From contig CM027381.1 of assembly GCA_015680905.1 (NCBI GenBank), positions 69,243,501 to 69,307,500 on the forward strand: a stretch of 64,000 bases of DNA, read 5' to 3'. A model generated the notes under the pieces. That model did not search any database. It worked only from the letters and a program-made list of their open reading frames with translations, and was not told where the DNA came from. This DNA is from Coptis chinensis (Eukaryota > Streptophyta > Magnoliopsida > Ranunculales > Ranunculaceae). Numbering within the stretch: position 1 is the stretch's first letter; each line of letters opens with the position of its first letter. Of the stretch, positions 54,341 to 64,000 are shown in pieces. A program made the translations under genes and the position numbers.

Positions 54341-56573
54341 ATGGCTAAAGAACAAGAAACTCCTTTCTCTGATTTTAATAAAGCCCTAAATGATGGCCCT
54401 AAGTCGTGCATCGTTCTTGCAGACCTAGTGGTGGATTTTCGAATTCCCCCTAATATATTTAACTTGTTACCAGTTTTTCATGGTTTAGACCACGAGAAGC
54501 CTTACCAGCATATGCGTAGGATAGAACAAGTTCTCACTATATTCCATCATCCTAGTGTAAGTCCGGATCAAGTTAAACTTAGGGCGTTTCCTTTCACCCT
54601 AGCCGACAAAGCGGCATCCTGGTTAACTGCCCAAACGCCAAACTCGGTGGACTCATGGGCTAATCTTGTTCAATTGTTCATGGAACAGTTTTACCCACCA
54701 CTGAAGATAGATGAAATGCTTCAAAAGATTCATTTCTTCCGCTAGAATCCTCATGAATCCTTTTCAGAGGCCTAGAATCGTTTCATTGATCTTCTTATTG
54801 AATGCCTGCATCATAATCTTGCGAAAGACACACTTGTTTGTGTCTTCTTCAAGGGGCTTTTACATCGTCATAAGGAGGTTCTAGATATCATGATTGGGGG
54901 AGGTTTTCTTAGTAAAGGAGCCTTGGAGGCATATAAATTCTTAGAAGATCAATCTAAGAGGAACAACAATTGGGGAGGTAACGAATCTTCCCGCTCCACT
55001 CCTTCTTTTGTGGTTAAAAATGATTCTGAGCTTAAAACTCTTATTGATGACCTCACTAAAAAGGTAGAAGCTATCTCTGTTAAACAACAACCCACTCCTA
55101 TCATGAACATTAAATCTACTCGTTATAATATCTGTTTTAGTCTTGAGCATTCCGACTTCTATTGTCCTCTTGTCTATGCACAACCACCACCACAACCATC
55201 ACACTTTAACCAGTTAACTCAACATCAAGGACAAGGAAACTTAGGTGACCAGAATAGAGGTTTAGTGCCCATGACCCAGAACTATCAACATCAAGACATG
55301 AACACTCAACAAGCTTTAATTCCAGTCCAACCATCTACAGACAAAGTAGTAGTGACCTTGTTGGAAAAACAAAATCAAATTATGCAACAAAACTCCAACT
55401 TGATAAAAGATCAGCACAATCAAAACTCTAATATGATGAAACAAATGATGCAAATGATGCAGTCTTTGTGCCAAAAGGTTATTGACATGTCTCCTAACCA
55501 AAATAATAACCAAACAGGCGTGTTTCCAGGTCAAGCAGTGCCTAATCCTAAGTCAACAAACACCGCCTTCAAAATAAAAAGTATTCAGTGTAATGGTAAT
55601 ATAACCCCATGGGATCTACAGGCAGTCACTACCCTTCGTTTAGGGCGAGTAGTTGATAACCAAGTGACTATGCCTAAAGATCACCCGCAAACTAAAAATG
55701 ATACCATACCAAATACTATAATAGAAACTGAAGACCTTATAACTGTAGAAGTACCAGTTAAACCACAACAAAAAGGGAAAACCTTACAAGATCCAATAAT
55801 AGAAATTGAAGACCTTACACCTGTAGAGGTTCCAATATGGACACCTAGATGGAAAACGGCTAAAAATAACGCAAAGACTAATAATACTTTTGAACCTTAT
55901 GCTAAATATAGAGATAAACCACCGTATCCTCAGAGACTAGTTGTGTCTAAAAAGGACGAGAATTTTGATAAGATTAGGGAAGTGTTTAAAAATCTAACTA
56001 TAAATCTACCTTTTTTAGATGTTATAAAAAGTCTACCTAGACACGCTAAGTTTCTAAAAGAGTTGTGCACCAAGAAAAGGAAAACCAACATATCCAATGA
56101 AGCCTTCTTAACTGAACCATATCCCTCTTTATCTGAACATAATGGAATTGTTAAGTACAAGGACCCTAGTCGTCCTACTGTACAGTGCACCTTAAGTGAT
56201 ACCTTCATAACAAGTGCTTTATTAGACCTGGGAACGAGTGTTAACTTACTCCCTTTTTATTTATATAAACAACTGGGTCTAACAAAACTTCAACCAACCA
56301 AAATGACTTTGCAGTTAGCCGATTGTTCTATTAAGTATCCCAAGGGTGTAGTTGAAATCATTCTCGTTAAAGTGCAAGATTTTTATTATCCAGCCAACTT
56401 TGTTATTCTTGACACAGAAGTTGCTCATGATTCCATTCCCATCATCTTAGGGCGTCCCTTCTTGGCAACCGCCAATGCCTAAATCAATTGTCAAGATGGC
56501 TCAATGACTCTTTCTTTTGGGAATCTTTCTGTGAAAGTTAACATGTTTAGACAAAAAGAAAGGACAACTAGGT
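54341..56573 (+). pseudogene. gag: E3 gag-protease
   Basis: Starts MAKEQETPFSDFNKALNDG. The Gag domain has FTLADKAASWLTAQTPNSV and MLQKIHFFR, then amber at 54743-54745 (same codon as in E4) and a second stop at 54773 (TGG to TAG), after which the same frame stays open to 56482. The zinc knuckle lacks its first Cys (ICFSLEHSDFYC). The protease has LDLGTSVNLLPFYLYKQLGL and IILGRPFLATANA, then a stop at 56480 and a frameshift near 56550. No RT, RNase H or integrase follows. Confidence 0.93.
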
Positions 56574-57295
56574 TTGCCTGTAGAAGGAGAAGTGAAGTCC
56601 ATTGAGAGTTTTGTAAATCACATTAATGCTTCCGTCGATCTCGTCCCCATACTAGTACATACCCCTCTTATGGAAGAAGACAAAAAGCACAATTTTGACT
56701 CCTTCAACATAACTGAACTAGAGAAAGAATTTTCCACCCTGCCTTCCGACCCTACAAGAGATGGAGTAAACCTCACCATAGACGAGATAGATGAATTCCT
56801 TAAAGATGGAGATGAATACCATAATTATATGGATGCGAACAACCTAGATGAGAAATTCAACGAGCTTCTAAGAGCCTATGATGATCCACCCTCTCAAGAA
56901 CTACCTAAAGAGCCACCTGATACCTTCATTTTTTGATGTGTGATAATACCAACCATGCCACCAATAAGTTTTATGCTAAAACCACACACTCATTTTTTCC
57001 ATTCCTTTAATCTAAAACGTATCCATACCCTACATATCTTCCACAACCATCCATTTTCTCATGATCATTCATTTGGACACCTTTTCGTTCAAGGAAAAAG
57101 AAGAAATTGTATGCTCGATTAGGTTCTAGATCCATCAAAATTCACTCCCATTCTACTAGGCCATGCCATAGAAAATCTTGGTGCTTAATTTTGTTTGTTG
57201 GTGCATTCCATGTTAACTATTTATGGAAAGATCCACAATTATTTAGATTATTGATATATGGGAAACTACATGTTAATACATATATATCACATTAA
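56574..57295 (+). pseudogene. E3 linker and tail replacing RT-integrase
   Basis: An acidic linker of 120 open codons (LTIDEIDEFLKDGDEYHNY) is followed by the tail blocks SKTYPYPTYLPQPSIF, FIWTPFRSR, SWCLILF and DPQLFRLLIYGKLHV, shared with E4 31943-32368. Two stops interrupt the tail. Confidence 0.65.
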
Positions 57296-57415
57296 GTCTA
57301 GGGAATCTGACTTTAAAAGGCCCAAGTTTTCGTACAATACCAACTTTCTGGAGTATAGGCTAAACAAAAAATTTCAAACTTAAAAAGAGTTTTCCAATTT
57401 TGTTTAGGGGTGGCG
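57296..57415 (+). other. Post-pol hairpin copy and PPT-like module (E3)
   Basis: GTCTAGGGAATCTGACTTTA then AAAGGCCC at 57296-57323, a decayed single copy of the hairpin repeat; GTTTAGGGGTGGC at 57402-57414. Confidence 0.55.
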
Positions 57416-58188
57416 TATTTTGGTATTTCATTTCAAATCTTGTTGCCACCCTTTGCCTGTCATGTTTACTCTAGTAGAGTTTGTGTTAGTTAGTATGTAA
57501 TAGTTTAATTGTGTGTCACACCCCGAATTTCGACAGAATTCGGAAAAACATTATTTGTTCCCGACTCTTCGATCTCCAAGGTGTGACGCACTCTCCACTT
57601 CCAAAAACCCATAAACAGTTTAAATATGCGGATAATTAAAAACCAATAAAATTTTTAACTTAAACAAAAGTCCTCTTCATTACAAAAATTTACAAATAAG
57701 ATTAGGTTACAAATCTTTTTTCAATAATTCTTTAATTAAATTTACAAATGAAAATACAAAAACATTGTCTAGACTGAAAATCTATATCACCTCAAAGGAA
57801 AACAAAACATATCCTGTCAAGACTAAACTTGTCAAGACTTATCAACTATGTTCATTTAATAAACACACCCGATAAGCAAACATGCAAATCGGGTCAGCAT
57901 TATAAAAATGCTGGTGTGAGTAGCTCTAAAATACAACATATACTTTATACATATACATACACAATCCATAAGGTAGTTAGTTCCTTCCCCGAGGCGCCTT
58001 AACTTTCAACCACTAATACATCATCATTAAGTACAATAATTAAGGCAGGTAGTTCCTCCACTGAGGCGCCTTAACTTCCCATTAACCATACAACAAACCA
58101 TACGCATAATAAAAAGGCATTTAGTTCCTCCACGAGGCGCCTTAGGTTCTAACTAAACTATAACCAGCCAAGCATATTCCATACTTAC

Positions 58189-58252
58189 CTCATTTCATGC
58201 TCAATTATAGAGTGAGTCGTCTCTATACAAGTAATTAGTTTGACCCACCCTT
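58189..58252 (-). other. Candidate 64-nt exon inside solo LTR C
   Basis: Between TTTCGCAG (acceptor) and GTAAGTATGG (donor) on the minus strand; same length as in LTR A. Confidence 0.55.
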
Positions 58253-58991
58253 CTGCGAAATCATATACAATCATCTGTCTAAAGATATATCATTAACCAA
58301 CATATTACCATAATTATATTAATTAAGGCTTTTTTTGTGTGTCCCTAAAATTCACGTCGTATCTATGTCTTACCTAGTTTCCCTGGCTACCACAATCGCT
58401 TCCCAACGCCGAACATGTACATCCACATGCCTCCCTCATATAATGAACCACTCCGTGCTTAACTACCTACCCCGAAAATGGATGCCACACACCGGTAACC
58501 CTCACACGAAAAGCCATTATGTAAATCGCCACTATTCGGCATAAAATATATCGGCGTCTCGTTCTAATTTTGTGAACGGAATAATCAAGCCACTATTCGA
58601 CTGCGATTGCCTAACACATGGGTCAATCAACATCTTATATATACACCCTACACAAGGGCCAATCATATCACATACGCCCACACAGGGCCAAATCCTCTGA
58701 GTTGTGGTAGCTAGGTTCTAGGATTTTCGTTACGTAATTTATTCAGGTGTCATACATTTATGACTCATAATAATTCCACTATATCACGTGCAGGTCAAAT
58801 ACCTTATTGCACTAAGCCAGAATATTTAGAAATATCTCAATTATATCTCATAACCACTTTCATTCTTTCATGTGCCAATATATTATTGCACTACGCCACA
58901 ATCCCGTGGGAAATATCAATAAATACTCTACTAGCATCTCACAGATAAAATAATGGAGTGTCTATACATTTATTTCTCCAAAACTATTGCA

Positions 58992-58995
<4 letters not shown>

Positions 58996-59061
<66 letters not shown>
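58996..59061. repeat. (TA)n microsatellite
   Basis: About 33 TA units. Confidence 0.97.
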
Positions 59062-59064
<3 letters not shown>

Positions 59065-60821
59065 AACATATTATATAATGTCACAATAACAACGTCAAAT
59101 CTTATTTAGATAATGACAACCAAATTTATACAAGCTTCCACAGCATTTTAGCATTTGATTTGTCCATACAATTTACAACATAAAACGTAGCACAATTAAA
59201 CAGTCCACAATCCACAATCAAATCCCGAAAATCTAAAGTCCATGAATCTAAGTCCGTATGTAGTTTAATACTCATAAAAACATATATATCCAATTCTTAT
59301 TATCAGAATTCCCCTCTAGTTACGTGCATATATTTATATGCTTTACACACTACGTACGTCAAATCTTAATTAAATAATGACAAACAAGGTTATACAATGT
59401 TCGACAATATTTTATTATTGCAATAGTTCATAAAATCAAATATGTGAAAAACTGGAAAAGTCAACATTCCATAGTCAACGGTCAACGGTCAAAGTTAAAG
59501 TAAAAGTCAACACATCATGGTCAAAGTCAACACATCATGGTCGAAGTCAAACTGTCATTGTCAAAGTCAAACTGTCGTTTCTATGTTCAACAGGTTCATG
59601 GTCATAGCCATGGTTCATGGCTAAGGTCAAAGGTGCATGGTTCATGGGCTCATGGCTAAGGTCATGGTTCGGACCCACTAGCCAAGCCCAAGCCCCAAAC
59701 CTTATAACCCAAAAGTCTAAAACCAGCTTATTTATTCCACCTGACCCAATTGGGGACATAAGGACCAACCCACACAAATTAGAAACCAGCCCAAAGAAAA
59801 CTAATAGAACTGGCCCAAAACCAACTAAGGCCCAAGACAAAACTAATTAGTTTTAGCCCAAATAACTTAACCTAAACTGGGCCTAAACTAACCCAAATAA
59901 AACTGGCCCATAGAACTTAATCTAGAACTGGCCCAACAACTTAAAATAGAATCGGGCCTAAACAAAACCATACTCAAGGCTTTGGTCCAAAGCCCAAGCC
60001 CAAATAAGAAACCGACCCAGGCCGAAGTAAGAGGAACAGGTCGTCCTCTTCCTTCTTCTTCCCAGCAGCCTCCACCACCGGCCACCAAAAATCAGCCACC
60101 ACCCCTCACTTCATCAAACCGATTTTACTCCTTATCAAAAACCAAACACCTTTAATTAATACACCACACCCTTTTATCAACTGTCGAGATCTCTCCCCAA
60201 ATCTAGATCTAGACCACCATTAACGTCTGTCAAAACTTCACCTGCACCACTCGACAGCCCTCACACGCACTCAAACGACAGCTGACAGCCCTACAACCCA
60301 TTTCAAATCTATCTAAACCACTACTGATCGCATGCAGCCGCTTCCTCCATCTTGGCGTCGACCATTAATCGACTTCTTCTCAGAGCTTGAATTTCGTCCA
60401 ATCACCGACAACCAAACCTCCAGCACTCACTCAAACCCCTCCCCACGAATCTACAACCCATCATCAGTCCACAACCAAACAAAAACAACAATTAACAGTT
60501 CAAAAAGTGGTACTGTCGATATCTCGGTCATAGCCTTGGCCGCCATTAATGACCTCTACAGAGCTCCAACAGTTCTATTAAGTATTTCAATGATAAGTGA
60601 ATACTATTCTAACATCTAACCAGTCCCCAGAACAGAATGAGAACAAGGACCCGACATAGGAAAAACAGAAATCGAGCGAGAACAAAACTCTGACAATAAA
60701 TGTTTTATTCTCAAACTCTACAAAAACATAACCACTCACAATAACAGTTTATATGGACAGTAGATTCATAAATTCTAAATAGACGAAAATCATAGTTCTA
60801 GTAGTGGTGAGAGTTAACTCT

Positions 60822-60827
60822 ACTCAC
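60822..60827 (-). other. Splice donor in solo LTR C
   Basis: Minus strand ATACAG|GTGAGTAG. Confidence 0.55.
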
Positions 60828-61116
60828 CTGTATTATAAAGCACCACAAATCCCTCGTAGTCTGAACCGTTGGTTTCTACTCTCTAGCAAACCAGCTTCTC
60901 TCTCTGCCTCCATTTTTATTATTTTTTTATTCTCCCCCAAACCCTATTCTCTAGAACAATGTGATTATATACTTGGGTTTGAAACCCAAGCCCAACACAA
61001 ACTCGGGCCCATAAACCAGGCCCACATATCCCAAATCCAATCCAGCAGATTTTTAAATAAATAATTTAGTTAATTAATAAATAGAAAAATACGTATTTTA
61101 AATACGGGCATTACAT

Positions 61117-62083
61117 TGTGCTTCATGTTATCATATCATCGTTACAATATTTCTGTTACAGGTACTTCCAATTTTTGCCACGTTTCTATGGTAAATTCTT
61201 TTCTTATCTCTTTACACTTTGAGGACAAATCGTTTGATTGTTTGGGGGTGGGATAGAAACATTTGCAAAAAAAAAATTAGACATTTTTATGATGTAAATT
61301 ACGCACTTTTATTTATAAAATGTTAAAAATCATAAAAATTAGTTAGTTACATAATTTAATTGTGCTATTGAATTGTTTCATGAACCCCCTTCTCCCAAAT
61401 TGTTTGGGGGTGGTATAGAAACACGAGATAAATGTTTAAGCACATATTAGGTTGTATATTATGTATCATTTGTCTTATAAAAATTAGAAAATTCAAAAAA
61501 TATAAATAAAAAGTTTATGCTATACACTTAGGAATATTGATATTGTTTTCTTTCGATGCTCTTAATAATCTAGAAATTTCACATTAGCTTTGCATTAGAA
61601 TGGTTTTTAGAAACTTAGGTTAATATGTAGGTAATAATCGATCTTTACATTTTTTCTATAAATATATTGCATGAGTATCTATGATTGTTTGATAGTAAGT
61701 TTCTGAAATCTAGGCTAGAGTACTTATTCTACAAATCCAGTGAGAATACAGCCTAAAAACCTTGGATGAGTGAAATTTTTGAGTAATAACACAAGGGAGA
61801 AGTATATTCCGAATAGAGAAACCACACGTCCACTTGCTTAATCACTATACCATATCCTAGGAGAGAATTTAGGCCCTTTTTGGATCAATATAGCCAGAAA
61901 TTCTGACCTAAGTATATTTTTCGCTAGTCGCCCCACTGAACCTTTCATTATCCTTTTCACATACCACAATTCCTTTACCCAAAAAAAAAAAACCTATCTA
62001 TCTGGATAAGTCTGAGAAATAGGATGAGTGAAGAAAAGAGAAGAGAAAAACCTGTGTAAACAGAAATTAGTAGTTGCTTCAGG

Positions 62084-62114
<31 letters not shown>

Positions 62115-62896
62115 CATCCAAAGAAAATAAAAGAAAAAGAAAAACTCTAAAAATAGAATAAAAGGAGTCAAAAAGCCAAAATAAAAAGGTTAAGAATGGA
62201 AACAAGGTGTAGAAGCAAAAAAACAAGGTTTTCTCTAGTTATATGATATGAAGACCCTATTTTCTCAGACTTATCTTTTTGAATATCCATTTCCTTCATT
62301 CTTAAACCATCTCCCAATCCCCGCAACACCTAATAAAGACTTCTATCTCAATTAGGAATAGGTTAGTGTGATAGTAAGTGACAGATGTGTTTGATCGACT
62401 TCGGCTTCCTTGTGTGTCATTGAGATTGTAAGGTAAAGTGTGCCCACTGCACACTGGAGTAGCGAAACTTGAGTGGAAAAATCAGAGTGTTTTTGTCTTG
62501 ACATTTATGTGAGGACCTACTTAAGGACGTTATTCCAAAGTTTCATAAACGGACCTATTAGTGCTCATTGTATATATGTTTATTCGTAGATGATTGATTA
62601 TTATGCATATATTAGCTTAGGTTTCGACTTGATTATTCTGTATGCATTGCTAGTGAGATGTATAGATAATTAAGACATAAATAAGGAAACAATAGTTTTA
62701 TTTCTTAGTCGTTGTAGTATAGATGAAGTTTGTGAGTACCTTCATTGGAAAACTCTCACGAGGCTATAACTCGTCCACTAGGGAATTCCTAGTGGTTTAA
62801 GGCCTTGTTGCATATGGTTAATGCAATCGCACACGGTGAAACGGGATTAGTTAGAACTCCATTTTTGGTCACTTATTCTAATTTCTCATATTTGCT
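61117..62896 (+). other. 3' untranslated region of E3
   Basis: Begins with an acceptor-like TTCTGTTACAG (61152-61162), then PPT-like modules at 61217-61253 and 61401-61415, then about 1.5 kb alignable to E4 26158-27704, with poly-A at 62082-62109. No gene in the element sense. Confidence 0.7.
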
Positions 62897-62929
62897 TGAG
62901 GACAAGCAAAATGCTGTTTGGGGGTGGTT
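62897..62929 (+). other. Polypurine tract of E3
   Basis: TTGAGGACAAG, spacer, GTTTGGGGGTGGTT, directly before the LTR TG. Confidence 0.75.
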
Positions 62930-64000
62930 TGATAAGAGTCCAAAACTGTAGTTTTAAACCCTTAACAATAATACTTTTAGACCAATTATGCGAGTAATAA
63001 ATAAGAGTTAATGTTGATTACGTGTTTTTATTTATTTCAGGCATTGGAGTCATTTATGTGCAGAAATGCGTCCCTTTTGCGAGATAAAGAAGGAAAGGTT
63101 GGTTGCTAAGAAGTTCTATAATTAAAGGTCAAGATTCAAGGAGAAAAATCCTTTTTAAAGTCCAGTCAAAGTTGAAAAGTCAAAGTCAACACGGACAAAA
63201 ATAGCGCACAAAAGTCAGCTGAACTTCCGAAGGTCGTATCTTTGGACTCAGACCTCGGAATTGGGCCTACCTTACGTCAAAACGACCGGATCGGAAAGAG
63301 TTTTCTAATGGTCTAAGCCTTGACCCAATAAGAAAAAGCAAAAGTGGACGAAAATGCTGTTGAAGTCATTTCCAGCTGAAAACCCTTTTGTGGACTGAAG
63401 TAATGAGGTTTTGGGCTCGATTTTCCGGCCCAAAACATGGCTCCTCAGTCCATGCACGAATTTGTGGATCTTGTCTCCTCCATATCAAGAGACAAAAGCT
63501 TAGCTCTTAAGTTAGTTTTTACTTAGTTTTACTTAGTCTAGATCCAATAGTTAGTTTTAGATCTAGTTAATTAGCATCAAATTAGTGTTTAGAACAAGAT
63601 TTAGTTTTTAGAATCAATAATTAGTTTGTATTTCAAGTTTTAGTTTCTAATTCAATTCAATATTGAATTCATAGATTTAGTTTGTCTTTATTTATAATTA
63701 GTTATTCATAATCTTAGTTCTACATTAGTTGTAATTTCAGTTTTAATTCATGTTGATTCTTAGACTATTTGTTCTATTCGTTTAATCAAGTTTAGTTTAA
63801 TTTAATTATGTCTTCCTATTATTGTTTATTGTCAATTAATCCAATGAAACTAGGCTAAAAACTCTATTAGAGGAGGTTAAAGAAGCCATGTGAGGATGAT
63901 TACTTGTTAGAATAGTTGTTATTTAGAATAGAATTTCAAGTTCATTATTATAAGTGTTTAGAGATAAACCTCATAATGAAGAACTAGAGTTTAGAGCCAC
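62930..64000 (+). mobile_element. 3' LTR of E3, truncated by the window end
   Basis: Starts TGATAAGAGTCCAAAACTG and matches 23491-24490 closely for about 1 kb. A weaker hairpin related to the E1/E2 one lies at 63856-63880, followed by AGCCATGTGAGG. Confidence 0.88.

Larger units (their letters stand above)
57514..61116 (-). mobile_element. Solo LTR C, 3603 bp, Ty3/gypsy type
   Basis: Plus-strand ends TGTCACACCCC and GGGCATTACA; flanks 57509-57513 and 61117-61121 are both TTGTG, a perfect 5-bp duplication. Same family as A and B: TATA box near 60964, splice donor 60827, 64-nt exon 58189-58252, TTGAC array 59457-59635, three GGCGCC repeats 57980-58145. A (TA)n tract lies at 58996-59061. No genes. 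Confidence 0.9.

Overview
The window looks like pericentromeric or otherwise heterochromatic DNA of a flowering plant, probably a eudicot (that last point is inference). No host gene, rRNA, tRNA or CRISPR array could be supported. Nearly all of it is LTR retrotransposons nested in one another, and nearly every long protein is a decayed retroelement protein. Gag, protease, reverse transcriptase, RNase H and integrase motifs, tRNA-Asp-like primer sites and extra genes after integrase place the main elements in the Athila branch of Ty3/gypsy.

Layout. E1 (minus strand, 22223 down past base 1): 5' LTR 20577-22223, PBS, long leader, gag-pol 18862-13255, then four accessory genes in the same sense: acc1 (11776-10680), a 39-residue membrane miniprotein mTM (10262-10143), acc2 (9532-4280) and acc3 (3907-2906). 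acc2 is split by a 4.0-kb solo LTR (A), which itself holds a 1.26-kb solo LTR with a perfect AGTTT target duplication. A 2.6-kb insertion with an 87-bp minisatellite lies near the left edge. E2 (plus strand, 34907 to about 53435) repeats this gene order and is interrupted by a hAT-type MITE (44378-45352) and a solo LTR (B, 47260-51051). E2 sits inside the gag of E4.

E4 (minus, about 34906 down to 24499) and E3 (plus, about 54341 past the right edge) form a second family. Both keep gag and protease, but a short shared tail replaces reverse transcriptase through integrase. E4 still carries acc1-like and acc3 genes; E3 has lost them and contains a third long solo LTR (C, 57514-61116). The LTR ends of the two families are almost identical (TGATAAG..CCCAAAA), and they share a U5 hairpin, a post-pol hairpin repeat and repeated polypurine-tract-like modules. 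This suggests a non-autonomous partner mobilised by E1/E2-type enzymes.

The most notable signal is the accessory cassette after integrase: three proteins that appear related (acc1 and acc2 clearly, acc3 more distantly) plus a tiny single-pass membrane protein. Several of these genes have their own TATA-type promoter, and acc3 is bordered by candidate introns. The long solo LTRs carry a second signal: a promoter, a splice donor, a conserved 64-nt candidate exon and an array of about 28 WRKY-type TTGAC cores. All functional statements are inferred from sequence alone.
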